From positions 1-28,196 of the forward strand of contig CAKPST010000031.1 in assembly GCA_934183355.1 (NCBI GenBank): 28,196 bases of DNA. The letters run 5' to 3'. Shown piece after piece: positions 1 through 8,174 of this stretch (positions within the stretch are counted from its first letter, which is position 1; the number at the start of each line of letters is the position of its first letter). Origin of the DNA: an uncultured Prevotella sp. (GTDB taxonomy: Bacteria; Bacteroidota; Bacteroidia; Bacteroidales; Bacteroidaceae). Below the pieces are notes generated by a model that worked only from the letters and a program-made list of their open reading frames with translations, made no database searches and was not told the origin of the DNA. Made by a program: the position numbers and the translations under genes.

Positions 1-566
1 TCCAGCCCGAACTTGCCTCTTTGCATGGAAAGATATAAATCGCCAAACCCTTTGGCGTATTTGGTTTGCACCAAGCCGCCAATAATCTGTCCCGATAGTT
101 GATTGGTGCCGGCATAGTCTTTAGTGACGATGTTGATAGCCATGCCACGCACATGATAGCGGGCAGGGGCTGAAAGCATCACTTCGGCTTTAGCCAACTG
201 TGCGGCTGGCATTGCCTTCAAGCGTTCAGCCAGTTGCTCTTGTGTCAATGTGGTGGCTTGTCCATTGATAATCAACGTTACCTCATTGCCCGAGAAGAAT
301 ATGCTGCCAGTGGCATCGCTGACACCTGGTATGCGCGTCAAAGCCTCATAAGCGTTGTCGGCAGGCAGTTGCTTCAACAGCAACGGCATATTGTACGACA
401 GCATACCACGCTCTGCCTTGACAATGGGGCGAGATCCCTTTACCATCACTTCAGGAAGATTGTGCATCATGGATTCCATGGTGAGCGAATCTTTCTGTGC
501 ATTGTCTTGTGCGTTGGCAGTTATGGCAGTCGCAACGAGAAGACCAGCAATTAATAATCTGTTCAT
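1..566 (-). CDS. TonB-dependent receptor, N-terminal part (truncated by window edge)
   Basis: Read from the ATG at 566, the frame stays open to the window edge, giving 188 codons. It starts with a signal peptide (MNRLLIAGLLVATAITANAQ, probable cleavage after NAQ). Next come a short linker and a plug-like domain containing LPEVMVKGSRPIVK near residues 37-50, a region ending TRIPGVSDATG, and VTLIINGQ; the last two are typical of plug domains in outer-membrane receptors. It lacks the carboxypeptidase-like N-terminal repeat of SusC proteins and looks more like the outer membrane beta-barrel family of TonB-dependent receptors. The product would sit in the outer membrane and import an unknown ligand. 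The barrel lies outside the window, so the substrate cannot be inferred. The gene lies 140 bp downstream of the MmcQ/YjbR gene on the same strand and has its own -7-like box. Confidence 0.8.
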   Translation of the reverse strand, partial: MNRLLIAGLLVATAITANAQDNAQKDSLTMESMMHNLPEVMVKGSRPIVKAERGMLSYNMPLLLKQLPADNAYEALTRIPGVSDATGSIFFSGNEVTLIINGQATTLTQEQLAERLKAMPAAQLAKAEVMLSAPARYHVRGMAINIVTKDYAGTNQLSGQIIGGLVQTKYAKGFGDLYLSMQRGKFGL

Positions 567-595
567 TTTAATTCGCTTTATGTTGTATTTCTTTG

Positions 596-603
596 CAAAA
601 GTA
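596..603 (-). promoter_or_regulatory. Bacteroidota -7 promoter element for the receptor gene
   Basis: The minus strand reads TACTTTTG, matching TAnnTTTG, 29 bp upstream of the receptor ATG. No good TTTG lies 19-20 bp further upstream, so the -33 element is weak. The rest of the 567-706 gap shows no gene. Confidence 0.45.
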
Positions 604-706
604 ACGTTTAAGGGCAAGGTGTGGGAAGAAACAACGGATAGTGCGCTCCATTCTTGCCTGATGGTAGGGGAGAATCATTGCCTTGCCATCCTTTATCTTT
701 ATAGTT

Positions 707-1096
707 TCAACAAATTGTTGCTGCATAATCTTTATATTTTTCTCTTGTTGTCTTAGGCAATTTACTCACAATGACTCCGTATGATTCTCGGATAATAGCT
801 TCTACAAATTCGGTTTCGAGTTGCTCGAAAAACACGTCGCTCCAATGCTTCTTGTTCCAATGAAAGGCAGGAGTGATGGCTTCGTTTTGCTCACGTAGTT
901 CATCGTTCCTATCGGGACATAGTTTGCAGGCGAATCTTAATCTGCTATCTTGAATGCTGTATGTGCCGTAGCCAAGCCAAAGGCAAAGGAATATTTTGCC
1001 CTCAACACGGAAGGTTATATTATCGTCGCCAAACGGTTGGTCTTCAGTGACACCGAATAATGACAACGTGAAATCTCTAACTTGCTCGATGTTCAT
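707..1096 (-). CDS. MmcQ/YjbR family protein
   Basis: This 129-residue protein starts MNIEQVRDFTLSLFGVTEDQ and continues with PFGDDNITFRVEGKIF, the usual N-terminal pattern of the MmcQ/YjbR family (a CyaY-like fold with a double-wing DNA-binding surface). The middle segment, ending AITPAFHWNKKHWSDVFF, matches the family's conserved W-N-K-x-x-W region. The open frame extends upstream to 1195, but I chose the ATG at 1096. The family match begins there, and a consensus -7 box at 1121-1128 lies just upstream and would fall inside the longer version. The cellular role of the family is poorly defined. It reads divergently from ileS and in the same direction as the receptor gene. Confidence 0.8.
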   Translation of the reverse strand: MNIEQVRDFTLSLFGVTEDQPFGDDNITFRVEGKIFLCLWLGYGTYSIQDSRLRFACKLCPDRNDELREQNEAITPAFHWNKKHWSDVFFEQLETEFVEAIIRESYGVIVSKLPKTTREKYKDYAATIC

Positions 1097-1120
1097 AGCG
1101 TTATTTTTAAGTTTGTATGA

Positions 1121-1152
1121 CAAAAGTACAATTATTTCGTCATAGTGCCAAG
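1121..1152 (-). promoter_or_regulatory. Promoter of the MmcQ/YjbR gene
   Basis: On the minus strand CTTG (1152-1149) is followed after 20 bp by TACTTTTG (1128-1121), matching the Bacteroidota -33/-7 pattern TTTG-N19/20-TAnnTTTG with one mismatch. It lies 24 bp upstream of the chosen ATG and supports that start. Confidence 0.55.
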
Positions 1153-1195
1153 ATTTTTTTATAGTTAATATCGCACGTATGTCCTCGTTTTTCAT

Positions 1196-1203
1196 TAACT
1201 TTG
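1196..1203 (+). promoter_or_regulatory. -7 promoter element of ileS
   Basis: TAACTTTG matches TAnnTTTG 51 bp upstream of the ileS ATG. I see no clear TTTG at the -33 position. It lies back to back with the MmcQ/YjbR promoter. Confidence 0.5.
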
Positions 1204-1254
1204 CATCCGTTATAACAATTCTGAGGAAAATAAATACAAAACGTTAAATATAAA

Positions 1255-4200
1255 ATGTCAAACAAGTTTGTTGAACACAAGGGTTTCAATCTTGTAGAAA
1301 CCAACAAGGAAGTTTTGGACAAGTGGATGGCTGATGATGTCTTCCACAAGTCAATCGACGAGCGCGAAGGCTGTCCGCAGTTCGTATTCTTTGAGGGACC
1401 TCCCTCTGCCAACGGTCATCCGGGCATTCATCACGTATTGGCTCGCGCCATTAAGGATACATTCAATCGCTATAAGACTATGCAGGGATTCCAGGTTCAC
1501 CGCAAGGCGGGATGGGATACTCACGGACTCCCAGTGGAGCTTGGTGTAGAGAAGGAACTCGGCATAACAAAGAAGGATATCGACAACAAGGCTTCGGAGA
1601 AGTATATTTCGACCGAGGAATACAACCATAAGTGCCGCGAGAATGTGATGATGTTCACTGCTGAGTGGCGCAAACTGACTGAGGAGATGGGCTACTTTGT
1701 AGACCTTGACCATCCGTACATTACATACGACAACAAATATATCGAGACACTGTGGTGGCTCCTTAAGCAGCTCTACAACAAGGGACTGCTCTATAAGGGT
1801 TATACCATTCAGCCGTACTCGCCAGGTGCAGGTACTGGACTGTCGTCGCACGAACTCAACCAGCCTGGTTGCTACCGCGATGTGAAGGATTTGACAGCTA
1901 CTGTACAATTCCTTATCCGCGATCCGAAGGAAGAGTGGACAAAGTGGGGTAAACCCTACTTTGTGGCTTGGACTACAACTCCGTGGACATTGCCTTCGAA
2001 CGTGGCACTCTGTGTTGGCCCGAAAATTGACTATGTCTCAGTTGAAACATACAACCTCTATAGTGGTGAGCCTATAACTATCGTTATGGCTGAAAACCTC
2101 GTTAAGGCATACTTGAAGCCTGAGCAGGAGTGCACAGAGGGCGAGCTCGCTCCGTTTGACAAGGAGAAGAAGCAGTGTCCATGGCGCATCACTGGCTACT
2201 TCAAAGGCACAGAGCTTGAGGGAATGCACTATGAGCAGCTCATGCCGTGGGTGAAGCCATGCGAGAAGGTGGACGACTTCGCTCCGAAGTTCGTTACAGA
2301 TTATGCTGAGGCTCATCCAGAGAAGGTGTTCACAGGTGAGGACGGACGTGACAAGTTTGTGGAGATGGAGAGCGAGGCTTTCCGTGTAATCCTCGGCGAC
2401 TATGTAACAACCGACGACGGTACAGGTATCGTACACATCGCCCCGACATTCGGTGCTGACGATGCCAAGGTTGCTAAGGATGCTAATATTCCGGCTCTCT
2501 ACCTTATTAACAAGAAGGGCGAGACACGTCCTATGGTAGACCTCCAGGGCAAGTTCTACCTAATTGACGAGCTTGACGCTAATTTCGTAAAGGCTTGTGT
2601 AGACAATGAGAAATACGGTCATCATGCTGGCGGATACGTAAAGAATGCCTACGACCCACAGTTCAATCAGGACGGTGTATGGGACAAGAAGGCTTCGGAC
2701 AAGGCTGAGGACTTGAACGTTATCCTCTGCTACGAACTGAAGCAGGAGGGCAAGGCTTTCAAGACAGAGAAGCACGTACACAACTATCCTCACTGCTGGC
2801 GTACGGACAAACCAATCCTCTACTATCCGCTTGATAGCTGGTTTATCAAGGACACTGCACGCAAGGAGCGTATGGTGGAACTCAATAAGACTATCAACTG
2901 GCAACCGGAGTCGACAGGTACTGGCCGATTCGGAAACTGGCTTGAGAATCTCAACGACTGGAACCTCTCACGTTCACGTTTCTGGGGAACTCCGCTGCCT
3001 ATTTGGCGCGACGAGAACCGTGGCGAGAAGTGCATCGGTTCGCTCGAAGAGCTGTACGTTGAGATTGAGAAGTCGGTAGCAGCTGGCGTGATGAAGAGCA
3101 ACCCGATGAAGGACAAGGGATTTGTGCCGGGCGACTACTCTAAGGAGAACTATGACCGCATCGACCTCCACCGTCCTTACGTAGACTATATCGTGCTCGT
3201 AAATGACGATGGCAAACCAATGTATCGCGAGTCAGACCTCATCGACGTTTGGTTCGACTCTGGTTCAATGCCTTATGCACAGCTCCACTATCCGTTTGAG
3301 GGCGAGATGTCGCGTGGTACAGAGGAAGATCGCAAGGCTCTTGTCAATAGCACATACGAGGGCTTCGCCATCGCTCCTAAGTTCTATCCTGCCGACTTCA
3401 TCAACGAGGGTGTAGACCAGACACGTGGATGGTTCTTCACTCTGCACGCTATTGCTACAATGGTGTTCGACTCGGTAGCATTTAAGAATGTTATTTCTTC
3501 TGGTCTCGTTCTCGATGCTAAGGGCAACAAGATGTCAAAGCACTTGGGCAACGCTGTCAATCCGTTCGACCAGATTGAGAAATATGGAGCCGACGCTGTT
3601 CGTTTCTACATGATGACCAACTCGGAGCCTTGGGACAACCTCAAGTATGACGAAAAGGGGGTTGACGAGGTGCGCCGCAAGTTCTTCGGTACATTATATA
3701 ATACATACTCATTCTTCTCTGGCTATGCCAATGTCGACGCATTCGACAACGAGGCAGCTCAGGTGCCTGTGGCAGAGCGTCCGGAGATTGACCGTTGGGT
3801 GCTCTCTGTACTAAATACTCTCGTGAAGGGTGTGCAGAAGGAGATGGAGGGCTACGACCCGACACGTGCCGGCCGTCTTATTGAGGACTTCGTCAACAAC
3901 GACCTTTCTAACTGGTATGTACGCTTGAATCGTAAGCGTTTCTGGGGTAAGGAAATGTCGCAGGACAAGCTTGCTGCTTATCAGACTCTCTATACCTGTC
4001 TGACTACAGTTGCAAAGCTCCTCGCCCCGTTTGCTCCGTTCTTTGCCGACCAGCTCTTCTGCGACCTCGGTGCCGACAAGCTTGAGGGTACTACATCTGT
4101 ACATCTCGCCAAGTTCCCCGTTGCTGACGAACAGCTCATTGACAGCGAACTTGAGGAGCGTATGGGTATGGCACAGAAGATTACATCAATGGTTCATGCT

Positions 4201-4878
4201 CTGCGCAAGAAGGTGAACATTGCTGTACGCCAGCCACTGCAGGCAATCATGATCCCTGCTGTCGACGAAGAGCAGCGTCGTCATATAGAGGCTGTAAAGG
4301 ACCTTATCCTCTCAGAGGTAAACGTTAAGGAACTGCGATTCGTAGAGGGCTCGGGTGTATTGGTAAAGAAGGTGAAGTGTAACTTCCGCACCATGGGCAA
4401 GAAATTTGGCAAGCTGATGAAGGGCATCGCTGCTGCTATGTCAGCTCTCGATCAGGAGCAGATTGCAGAGCTTGAGGCTAATGGCAAGATTGCTGTGGAA
4501 GTAGAGGGCAATGCCGTAGAGGTAGAGGCTGCCGATGTTGAGATTATCTCGGAGGACATCCCAGGCTGGCTCGTGAGCAACGAGGGCAAGCTGACCGTGG
4601 CTCTTGAGATTGAACTCAATGACGAGTTGCGCAACGAAGGTATGGCTCGTGAGCTTATCTCACGCATTCAGAACCTCCGCAAGGAGACAGGCCTTGAGAT
4701 AACCGACCGTATCCACGTGACACTCACTCCTAATGAGAAGGTGGAGAAGGCTGTGGCAGGATTTGCCGACTACATACAGTCGCAGGTGCTTGCTCTCGAC
4801 ATCACTCTTGCCGACAACGACGGAGTAGAGACAGAGATTGACGACTTTAAGATAAATATCAAGGTTGTAAAAGCATAA
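1255..4878 (+). CDS. ileS: Isoleucyl-tRNA synthetase, type 2, with GIHH in place of HIGH
   Basis: This cytoplasmic class I synthetase charges tRNA-Ile with isoleucine. The protein is 1207 residues, longer than the roughly 940 of E. coli IleRS. Motifs in order: PSANGHPGIHH at residues 50-60 (the HIGH site, reading G57-I-H-H60), GWDTHGLPVELGVEKELG, the PYSPGAGTGLSSHE segment, the editing-domain signature AWTTTPWTLPSN with DDGTGIVHIAPTFGADD, the tRNA-synthetase core WFDSGSMPYAQ and DQTRGWFFTLH, and KMSKH at 759-763. The C-terminus has no cysteine-based zinc finger, which fits the eukaryote-like type 2 group. In the HIGH motif the first and third residues are exchanged relative to canonical H-x-G-H. 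From memory, a GxHH variant has been described in a subset of type 2 enzymes with extreme mupirocin resistance. The gene appears monocistronic, with its own promoter and terminator. Confidence 0.97.
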   Translation: MSNKFVEHKGFNLVETNKEVLDKWMADDVFHKSIDEREGCPQFVFFEGPPSANGHPGIHHVLARAIKDTFNRYKTMQGFQVHRKAGWDTHGLPVELGVEKELGITKKDIDNKASEKYISTEEYNHKCRENVMMFTAEWRKLTEEMGYFVDLDHPYITYDNKYIETLWWLLKQLYNKGLLYKGYTIQPYSPGAGTGLSSHELNQPGCYRDVKDLTATVQFLIRDPKEEWTKWGKPYFVAWTTTPWTLPSNVALCVGPKIDYVSVETYNLYSGEPITIVMAENLVKAYLKPEQECTEGELAPFDKEKKQCPWRITGYFKGTELEGMHYEQLMPWVKPCEKVDDFAPKFVTDYAEAHPEKVFTGEDGRDKFVEMESEAFRVILGDYVTTDDGTGIVHIAPTFGADDAKVAKDANIPALYLINKKGETRPMVDLQGKFYLIDELDANFVKACVDNEKYGHHAGGYVKNAYDPQFNQDGVWDKKASDKAEDLNVILCYELKQEGKAFKTEKHVHNYPHCWRTDKPILYYPLDSWFIKDTARKERMVELNKTINWQPESTGTGRFGNWLENLNDWNLSRSRFWGTPLPIWRDENRGEKCIGSLEELYVEIEKSVAAGVMKSNPMKDKGFVPGDYSKENYDRIDLHRPYVDYIVLVNDDGKPMYRESDLIDVWFDSGSMPYAQLHYPFEGEMSRGTEEDRKALVNSTYEGFAIAPKFYPADFINEGVDQTRGWFFTLHAIATMVFDSVAFKNVISSGLVLDAKGNKMSKHLGNAVNPFDQIEKYGADAVRFYMMTNSEPWDNLKYDEKGVDEVRRKFFGTLYNTYSFFSGYANVDAFDNEAAQVPVAERPEIDRWVLSVLNTLVKGVQKEMEGYDPTRAGRLIEDFVNNDLSNWYVRLNRKRFWGKEMSQDKLAAYQTLYTCLTTVAKLLAPFAPFFADQLFCDLGADKLEGTTSVHLAKFPVADEQLIDSELEERMGMAQKITSMVHALRKKVNIAVRQPLQAIMIPAVDEEQRRHIEAVKDLILSEVNVKELRFVEGSGVLVKKVKCNFRTMGKKFGKLMKGIAAAMSALDQEQIAELEANGKIAVEVEGNAVEVEAADVEIISEDIPGWLVSNEGKLTVALEIELNDELRNEGMARELISRIQNLRKETGLEITDRIHVTLTPNEKVEKAVAGFADYIQSQVLALDITLADNDGVETEIDDFKINIKVVKA

Positions 4879-4887
4879 ACCTATCTG

Positions 4888-4919
4888 TAGGAGGTACGGT
4901 TTTGAATCCGTACCTCCTA
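4888..4919 (+). terminator. Hairpin terminator after ileS
   Basis: TAGGAGGTACGG (4888-4899) and CCGTACCTCCTA (4908-4919) are perfect 12-bp arms around an 8-nt loop, starting 9 bp after the ileS stop. The tail is TATTATTATTA rather than a pure T run. Confidence 0.8.
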
Positions 4920-4959
4920 TATTATTATTACCTAACTTATCAAAAAACCAACAACAATC

Positions 4960-5340
4960 ATGGCAGAAAAGACACGTTACTCTGATGATGAACTCCAGGA
5001 GTTCAAAGAGATTATAAATGAAAAACTAAAGCTCGCACGTCGTGACTTCAACTCAATGATGGAGCAACTTCGCAACGCTGACAATAACGCAGGCGACGAC
5101 ACCGCCGCTGCATACAAAGCACTGGAGGAAGGAAGCGCATCGCAGTCGAAAGAGGAGATTGCACAGATGGCAAACCGTCAGCAGAAGTTTATACAGGGTT
5201 TAGAGGCTGCCCTTGTGCGCATAGAGAATAAGACCTACGGTGTCGACCGCATCACTGGCGAATTGATTCCAAAGGAGCGTCTGCGCATTGTGCCTCACGC
5301 TACGCTCAGTGTGGCGTCAAAGAACGCTCGTAAAAAATAA
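4960..5340 (+). CDS. TraR/DksA-family regulator lacking zinc-finger cysteines
   Basis: This 126-residue protein has an N-terminal helical region (about 8-90, probably coiled coil) and a C-terminal segment with YGVDRITGELIPKERLRIVP at 93-112 followed by HATLS. That is the TraR/DksA zinc-finger fold signature (YGxCxxTGxxIxxxRLxxxPxATxC), but Asp96 and Ser117 stand where cysteines are expected and the whole protein has no cysteine. DksA-type proteins bind the RNA polymerase secondary channel. Whether this one does so is inferred from the fold only. Bacteroidota members often keep few of the cysteines, so this is an extreme case of a known trend. lspA begins 2 nt after the stop, so they are very likely cotranscribed. 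I see no clear consensus promoter in front of it. Confidence 0.85.
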   Translation: MAEKTRYSDDELQEFKEIINEKLKLARRDFNSMMEQLRNADNNAGDDTAAAYKALEEGSASQSKEEIAQMANRQQKFIQGLEAALVRIENKTYGVDRITGELIPKERLRIVPHATLSVASKNARKK

Positions 5341-5342
5341 CA

Positions 5343-5978
5343 ATGAAACAAAACAAAAAACATTTCGGTATGGGATGGGTTGCGGTGATAATAGTAGCCG
5401 CAATCCTTATCATCGACCAAATCATAAAGATAGAAGTAAAGACAAACATGTCGCTCGGTGAGGCACTGCGTGTCACCGATTGGTTCTATATCGAGTTCAT
5501 TGAGAATAATGGTATGGCATATGGCATGACTTTCGTCAACAAACTTGTGCTCTCGCTGTTCCGACTCTTTGCCATAGGTGGTATAGGGTGGTATATTTGG
5601 CGCGTGGTGAAGTCAGGATTGTTTAGTAAAGGCTATATTGTGTGCTTGGCAATGGTGCTCGCAGGAGCAGCCGGCAATCTCATCGACTGTCTGTTCTACG
5701 GACTGATTTTCGAGGCTTCCACACCATTCAATGTGGCTGGGTTTGTGCCATTTGGCGAGGGCTACTCAACATTCCTACATGGCAAGGTGGTTGACATGTT
5801 CTACTTTCCGATAGTACGCACCACGTGGCCAGATTGGGTTCCTATGTGGGGTGGCGACGACTTTGTATTCTTCTCGCCAGTGTTCAACTTTGCCGACTCG
5901 TGCATTAGTGTGGGTGTCGCAGTGTTGTTGCTCTTCTTTCGCAAGGATTTGGAGCGTATGTCAGAGGCTTGGAAATAA
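5343..5978 (+). CDS. lspA: Lipoprotein signal peptidase (signal peptidase II)
   Basis: This inner-membrane aspartic protease cleaves the signal peptide of diacylglyceryl-modified prolipoproteins. The 211-residue protein shows a first membrane helix with DQIIK at 25-29, ENNGMAYG at 54-61, GNLID at 111-115, and the two likely catalytic aspartates in VVDMFYF (D151) and FNFADS (D185). It is about 45 residues longer than E. coli LspA. The extra length lies mainly between GNLID and VVD and around the 155-178 loop, and I recall similar insertions in other Bacteroidota LspA proteins. It starts 2 nt after the DksA-like gene and is followed after 40 bp by a lipoprotein gene whose product is a probable substrate. 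Confidence 0.95.
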   Translation: MKQNKKHFGMGWVAVIIVAAILIIDQIIKIEVKTNMSLGEALRVTDWFYIEFIENNGMAYGMTFVNKLVLSLFRLFAIGGIGWYIWRVVKSGLFSKGYIVCLAMVLAGAAGNLIDCLFYGLIFEASTPFNVAGFVPFGEGYSTFLHGKVVDMFYFPIVRTTWPDWVPMWGGDDFVFFSPVFNFADSCISVGVAVLLLFFRKDLERMSEAWK

Positions 5979-6018
5979 TGTGTGAGAGTGTTTGAGGACA
6001 CCCACATAAACAGATAAA

Positions 6019-7035
6019 ATGATGAATGTAAAGAATATTTGCAACAAGATAGTAGCATGCCGACAACTCATTGTCATGTTTGTAGTGGCAATAGCTTTGG
6101 CGAGTTGCAAACCAGGAATCCCAGGAAAGTATTTGCAGCCCGACGAAATGGCAGACATATTGTACGACTATCACCTTGCCGAGGGCATCAATAGTAACAA
6201 TCAGTCGGGTGCAGATACGATTGCTATGCGCACATTCCGCACGAGCATACTTGAGCATCATGGTGTAACTGAGGCTGATTTCGACTCGTCGATGGTATAC
6301 TATACACGTCATACTAAGCTTCTTGAGGATGTCTATACCAAGCTTGCCGACCGTTTCAACAACGAGTCGGTGGCGTTGGGTGGTGCTGCAATGGGCGAGG
6401 ATGGTGACTTCAACAGTTCGGACACGACAAACATTTGGAGACAGTCGCCATCATTTGTTCTCTCGCCATACGCCGCTACCAATCGTATGACATTCGACTT
6501 AAAGGCTGATACTGCTTATCATGCAGGCGACAGGCTGATACTTGATTTCAATGCTATCTTTATCTATCAAGATGGAACTCGCGATGCCTCTGTGGTGCTT
6601 GCTGTCACATACGACAATGATAGTATAGAATACGTAAATAATAGCGTTGTTTCATCGTCGCATTATCATCTGCAAATAAATAATAATGGTAGATTGCGGA
6701 TAAAGTCGGTGCGTGGGTATTTCATGCTTTCAAGCGATGCTTCACATCCTACGTCCTCGGCGACAACTCTGAAATTGCTTGTCATCTCTAATGTTAGACT
6801 TGTGAGAATGCACACCAAGGCTCCAGTTGAAGCTCCGACTGATGCTGACGGCAGCGCTACCGACTCAGTCAAAACTGTTAGAAAAGACAGCATACAAAGT
6901 AAGCCGCTGAAGCCGACAGCCGAAATACCGGCAAAGCAGCAGGTGCAAGACAAACCTACAAAGTTGGAGGCAGACCCGAAGTTGATGCCAATGAATGGTC
7001 AGCAACTACAACGAAAGAAGTTGACATCACAATAG
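6019..7035 (+). CDS. DUF4296 domain lipoprotein
   Basis: This 338-residue protein has a short hydrophobic signal ending in the lipobox LASC (lipidated Cys30), so it should be membrane-anchored in the periplasm. Residues about 36-125 (LQPDEMADILYDYHLAEG, then a region with HGVTEADFDSSMVYY and a helix rich in charged residues) match the DUF4296 pattern. Residues about 130-270 look like a beta-rich domain, with alternating polar and hydrophobic strands, of unknown function. The final 65 residues are low complexity, rich in K, P, T and Q, and probably disordered. No enzymatic motif is visible. The DUF4296 gene directly follows lspA, a linkage I recall from other Bacteroidota. Function unknown. 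Confidence 0.85.
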   Translation: MMNVKNICNKIVACRQLIVMFVVAIALASCKPGIPGKYLQPDEMADILYDYHLAEGINSNNQSGADTIAMRTFRTSILEHHGVTEADFDSSMVYYTRHTKLLEDVYTKLADRFNNESVALGGAAMGEDGDFNSSDTTNIWRQSPSFVLSPYAATNRMTFDLKADTAYHAGDRLILDFNAIFIYQDGTRDASVVLAVTYDNDSIEYVNNSVVSSSHYHLQINNNGRLRIKSVRGYFMLSSDASHPTSSATTLKLLVISNVRLVRMHTKAPVEAPTDADGSATDSVKTVRKDSIQSKPLKPTAEIPAKQQVQDKPTKLEADPKLMPMNGQQLQRKKLTSQ

Positions 7036-7051
7036 AAATTAATTATCAATT

Positions 7052-7267
7052 ATGAAACGCTTGTTTGCAGCCAACAGAATCATTACACCCGATCTCGGCG
7101 AATTGAAACCAGGAGTCGTAGAATTGGAAGGTTCTTCTGTCTCTCGCTTCTATCAACTCAATGGTGAACAACCATTCACCGAATGGATAGGAGGAACAAT
7201 ATCGGTTGAGAAGATGGCAGATGGCAGTATGCAAGCCTACAAGGATGGTGTATTGCTAAAAGCATGA
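7052..7267 (+). CDS. Small conserved-type protein, amidohydrolase N-terminus-like
   Basis: This 71-residue protein begins MKRLFAANRIITPDLGELKP, followed by GVVELEGSSVSRFYQL and FTEWIGGTISVEK. The pattern, a short strand followed by a second strand with VELEGSSV, resembles the first beta-strands of the composite domain in amidohydrolases (for example a dihydroorotase- or NagA-like start), but the catalytic barrel is absent. It is either a stand-alone small protein or a remnant. It has no signal peptide and no cysteine. It sits 16 bp after the DUF4296 gene and 46 bp before nadC in the same orientation, so it is probably part of the operon. I recognise no function. Confidence 0.6.
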   Translation: MKRLFAANRIITPDLGELKPGVVELEGSSVSRFYQLNGEQPFTEWIGGTISVEKMADGSMQAYKDGVLLKA

Positions 7268-7313
7268 ACAGTAATTACGAAATTAATAAATAACATAATA
7301 AAACAAAGAAATT

Positions 7314-8162
7314 ATGCTTAGTGTAAACGAACTTGAAGACCGCCTTATCGACCTCGCATTTGCAGAGGATATAGGCGACGGCGACCACACAACCCTTTGT
7401 TGCATCCCTGATACAGCTATGGGCAAGTCGCACTTGTTGATAAAGGAAGATGGTATCCTCGCTGGTGTAGAGGTGGCAAAGCGCGTATTTGCCCGCTTCG
7501 ACCCAACTATGAAGGTAGAGGTGCTCATTGGCGACGGTGCACACGTAAAGAAAGGTGACATCGCAATGGTTGTTACTGGCAAGGTGCGCTCATTGCTACA
7601 GACTGAGCGTCTGATGCTCAACATCATGCAGCGTATGAGTGGTATTGCGACAATGACAGCCAAGTATGTGGAGCGTCTGAAGGGTACAAAGACACACGTG
7701 CTGGACACTCGTAAGACAACTCCGGGATTGCGCATGCTGGAGAAGCAGGCTGTGAAGATAGGCGGCGGAATGAACCATCGTATTGGTCTGTTTGACATGA
7801 TTCTGCTTAAGGACAACCATGTGGACTTTGCTGGCGGCATTGCTAATGCCATCCATCGTTGTCATGAGTATCTTAAGGAGAAGGGCTTGGATTTGAAGAT
7901 TGAGATTGAGGTGCGCAACTTCGATGAGCTTCGTCAGGCAATGGAATGCGGCGGTATCAACCGTATTATGCTCGACAACTTCTCTGTAGAGAACACTAAG
8001 AAGGCTGTTGAGATGGTAGGTGGTAAGTATGAGACTGAGTCAAGCGGTGGTATCACCTTTGACACAATTCGTGATTATGCAGAGTGTGGCGTTGACTTCA
8101 TCTCTGTGGGTGCTCTTACACACTCGGTTAAGGGTCTCGATATGTCGTTTAAGGCTTGCTAA
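7314..8162 (+). CDS. nadC: Nicotinate-nucleotide pyrophosphorylase (carboxylating)
   Basis: Quinolinate phosphoribosyltransferase converts quinolinate and PRPP to nicotinate mononucleotide, the entry into NAD from the de novo pathway. The 282-residue length is normal. Recognisable parts are EDIGDGDHTT near 18-27, TERLMLN at 97-103, the substrate-binding DTRKTTPGLR at 131-140, GGGMNHRIGLFD at 150-161 and LLKDNHV at 164-170. The C-terminal barrel segments, ending VDFISVGALTHSVKGLDMS, are also typical. nadA and nadB are not in the window. The dipeptidase gene begins 12 bp after the stop. Confidence 0.96.
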   Translation: MLSVNELEDRLIDLAFAEDIGDGDHTTLCCIPDTAMGKSHLLIKEDGILAGVEVAKRVFARFDPTMKVEVLIGDGAHVKKGDIAMVVTGKVRSLLQTERLMLNIMQRMSGIATMTAKYVERLKGTKTHVLDTRKTTPGLRMLEKQAVKIGGGMNHRIGLFDMILLKDNHVDFAGGIANAIHRCHEYLKEKGLDLKIEIEVRNFDELRQAMECGGINRIMLDNFSVENTKKAVEMVGGKYETESSGGITFDTIRDYAECGVDFISVGALTHSVKGLDMSFKAC

Positions 8163-8174
8163 GAGGCTAAATAT

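Noticed and set aside
708..720. Palindrome CAACAAATTGTTG at the end of the MmcQ/YjbR gene
   Set aside because: It is short and lies within the coding end; nothing else supports an operator.
1097..1195. An extended MmcQ/YjbR start at 1195
   Set aside because: A consensus promoter lies inside it, and the extra 33 residues look unlike the family.
5979..6006. Hairpin between lspA and the lipoprotein gene (GTGT/ACAC with TGTG/CACA)
   Set aside because: Stems are short with asymmetric internal gaps and no T tail; too weak to call a terminator.
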